Source: Pseudomonas eucalypticola (GTDB lineage: Bacteria > Pseudomonadota > Gammaproteobacteria > Pseudomonadales > Pseudomonadaceae). From it: a stretch of DNA of 64,000 nucleotides. The notes beneath the pieces were generated by a model, which was given only the letters and a program-made list of their open reading frames with translations, did no database searches and was not told the origin of the DNA. Location of the stretch: NCBI RefSeq assembly GCF_013374995.1, contig NZ_CP056030.1, positions 3,876,501-3,940,500 on the forward strand. The letters are read 5' to 3'. Below are positions 63,248 through 64,000 of this stretch, one piece after another (positions within the stretch are counted from its first letter, which is position 1; every line of letters begins with the position of its first letter). The position numbers and the translations under genes are program-made.

Positions 63248-64000
63248 GTGATTGATTCATATTATCTACAGCAACTGGTCATCGGTTTATCCCAAGGGAT
63301 GATCTATGCCTTGGTGGCTATTGGTTTCACGCTGATTTTCGGGGTGCTCAACGCGGTCAACTTCGCCCATTCCGAGGTCTATACCGTCGGCGCTGTGGCC
63401 GGGCTGTTTTTGATTGGCGCCTCCTCCCCTCCGCTCGCCGCGATCATCCTGCTGGTGGCGGTGGTGGGTGCGCTGGCTGGCCTGGGCCTGGAACGCGTGG
63501 CGTTCAAGCCGTTGCGTCGGTTCGCCGACGAGGCTTCACTGAAATCGCGAGCCATGCGCGAATCGACCCTGATGTCATCGCTGGCAATATCGATCATCGT
63601 ACGCGAGGGCCTGGAACTGGCCATGGGTTCGCAAATGCAACCGGTGCCTGCCCATTACCTGCTCAATACCCCTATCGTTTTCGCAGGTATCACCATCGTC
63701 AGCGGTGACATCGTGATCTTCGGGGTATCGGCCGTGCTGCTGGTGGGCCTGCAACTGCTGTTGAAGAAAACCCGCATGGGCCTGGCCATTCGCGCCGTGT
63801 CCAACAACCCGCTGGGCGCCAAGTACAGCGGCATCAATATCGACCGCACCATCGTCTCCACCTTCGTGCTGGGCTCCCTGATGGGCGCGGTGGCGGGCCT
63901 GCTGGTCAGCCTGTACTACGGCTCGGTGTATCCCTCCATGGGTTTCGCACCCGGCATCAAGGCGTTCGTGGCCATGGTCATGGGCGGGCTGGTGTCGATT
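63248..64000 (+). CDS. branched-chain amino-acid ABC permease (LivH-type), partial
   Basis: The first 251 residues of a membrane permease; the gene continues beyond the window. It has several hydrophobic segments and the LivH-type motifs YALVAIGFTLIFGVLNAVNF and AIRAVSNNPLGAKYSGIN. The start is probably GTG at 63248 (TTG at 63245 is an alternative), with GAAGGCGG upstream. It is second in the ABC-transporter operon after the binding protein; LivM and ATPase genes are expected downstream but lie outside the window. Confidence 0.88.
   Translation, partial: MIDSYYLQQLVIGLSQGMIYALVAIGFTLIFGVLNAVNFAHSEVYTVGAVAGLFLIGASSPPLAAIILLVAVVGALAGLGLERVAFKPLRRFADEASLKSRAMRESTLMSSLAISIIVREGLELAMGSQMQPVPAHYLLNTPIVFAGITIVSGDIVIFGVSAVLLVGLQLLLKKTRMGLAIRAVSNNPLGAKYSGINIDRTIVSTFVLGSLMGAVAGLLVSLYYGSVYPSMGFAPGIKAFVAMVMGGLVSI

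Overview
This is a high-GC, gene-dense stretch of a Pseudomonas chromosome (P. putida/P. fluorescens type). The evidence is an OprD-family porin tail, a complete six-gene Fap functional-amyloid operon, a Pseudomonas-style hydroxyproline cluster with an AraC regulator, a YbiT ABC-F protein, REP-type repeats and many LysR/AraC regulators. I see no rRNA, tRNA, prophage, intact insertion sequence or CRISPR array. Everything is read from the sequence and remembered family knowledge; no database search was run.

Layout. 1-8.3 kb: porin tail and a set of small stress or envelope genes (glycosyltransferase, two SDR oxidoreductases, DUF2252, SRAP, AraC), with a 144-bp hairpin-forming repeat abutting the DUF2252 gene. 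8.3-17 kb: ybiT, an MFS transporter, a secreted hydrolase, azoR with a divergent LysR, YjbR, uppP and a NadR-like kinase. 17-22.2 kb: fapABCDEF, with a candidate sigma-54 promoter, an upstream palindrome, a Crc/Hfq-type motif at the fapA ribosome binding site and a strong terminator between fapC and fapD. 22.3-27.8 kb: an aldoxime-to-nitrile-to-acid cluster (AraC regulator, nitrilase, haem aldoxime dehydratase, outer-membrane channel, beta-propeller protein), followed by a 75-bp tandem repeat carrying a REP-like core.

28.4-39.6 kb: an unusual locus that looks like a polysaccharide-utilisation system in a pseudomonad. A periplasmic binding protein, a TonB-dependent receptor, a Tat-exported exo-rhamnogalacturonan-lyase-like protein and a DUF6250 protein lie in one operon, flanked by a LysR regulator, an MFS transporter and two alpha/beta hydrolases. 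39.7-47.2 kb: trans-4-hydroxy-L-proline catabolism (regulator, permease, epimerase, deaminase, semialdehyde dehydrogenase, D-hydroxyproline dehydrogenase). 47.2-51.6 kb: REP repeats, a DUF1543 protein, a Met/His-rich pair (PepSY-TM and DUF2946) that suggests copper handling, and an amino-acid permease. 51.6-58.4 kb: two large hybrid histidine kinases, one fused to CheB and CheR domains, with an 84-residue gene between them. 58.6-61 kb: carboxyspermidine dehydrogenase and decarboxylase. 61-64 kb: a lipoprotein and the start of a branched-chain-type amino-acid or amide ABC transporter that runs off the window.

The most novel candidates are the lyase/TonB locus, the layered control signals of the fap operon, the 75-bp tandem REP array and the 144-bp hairpin repeat.
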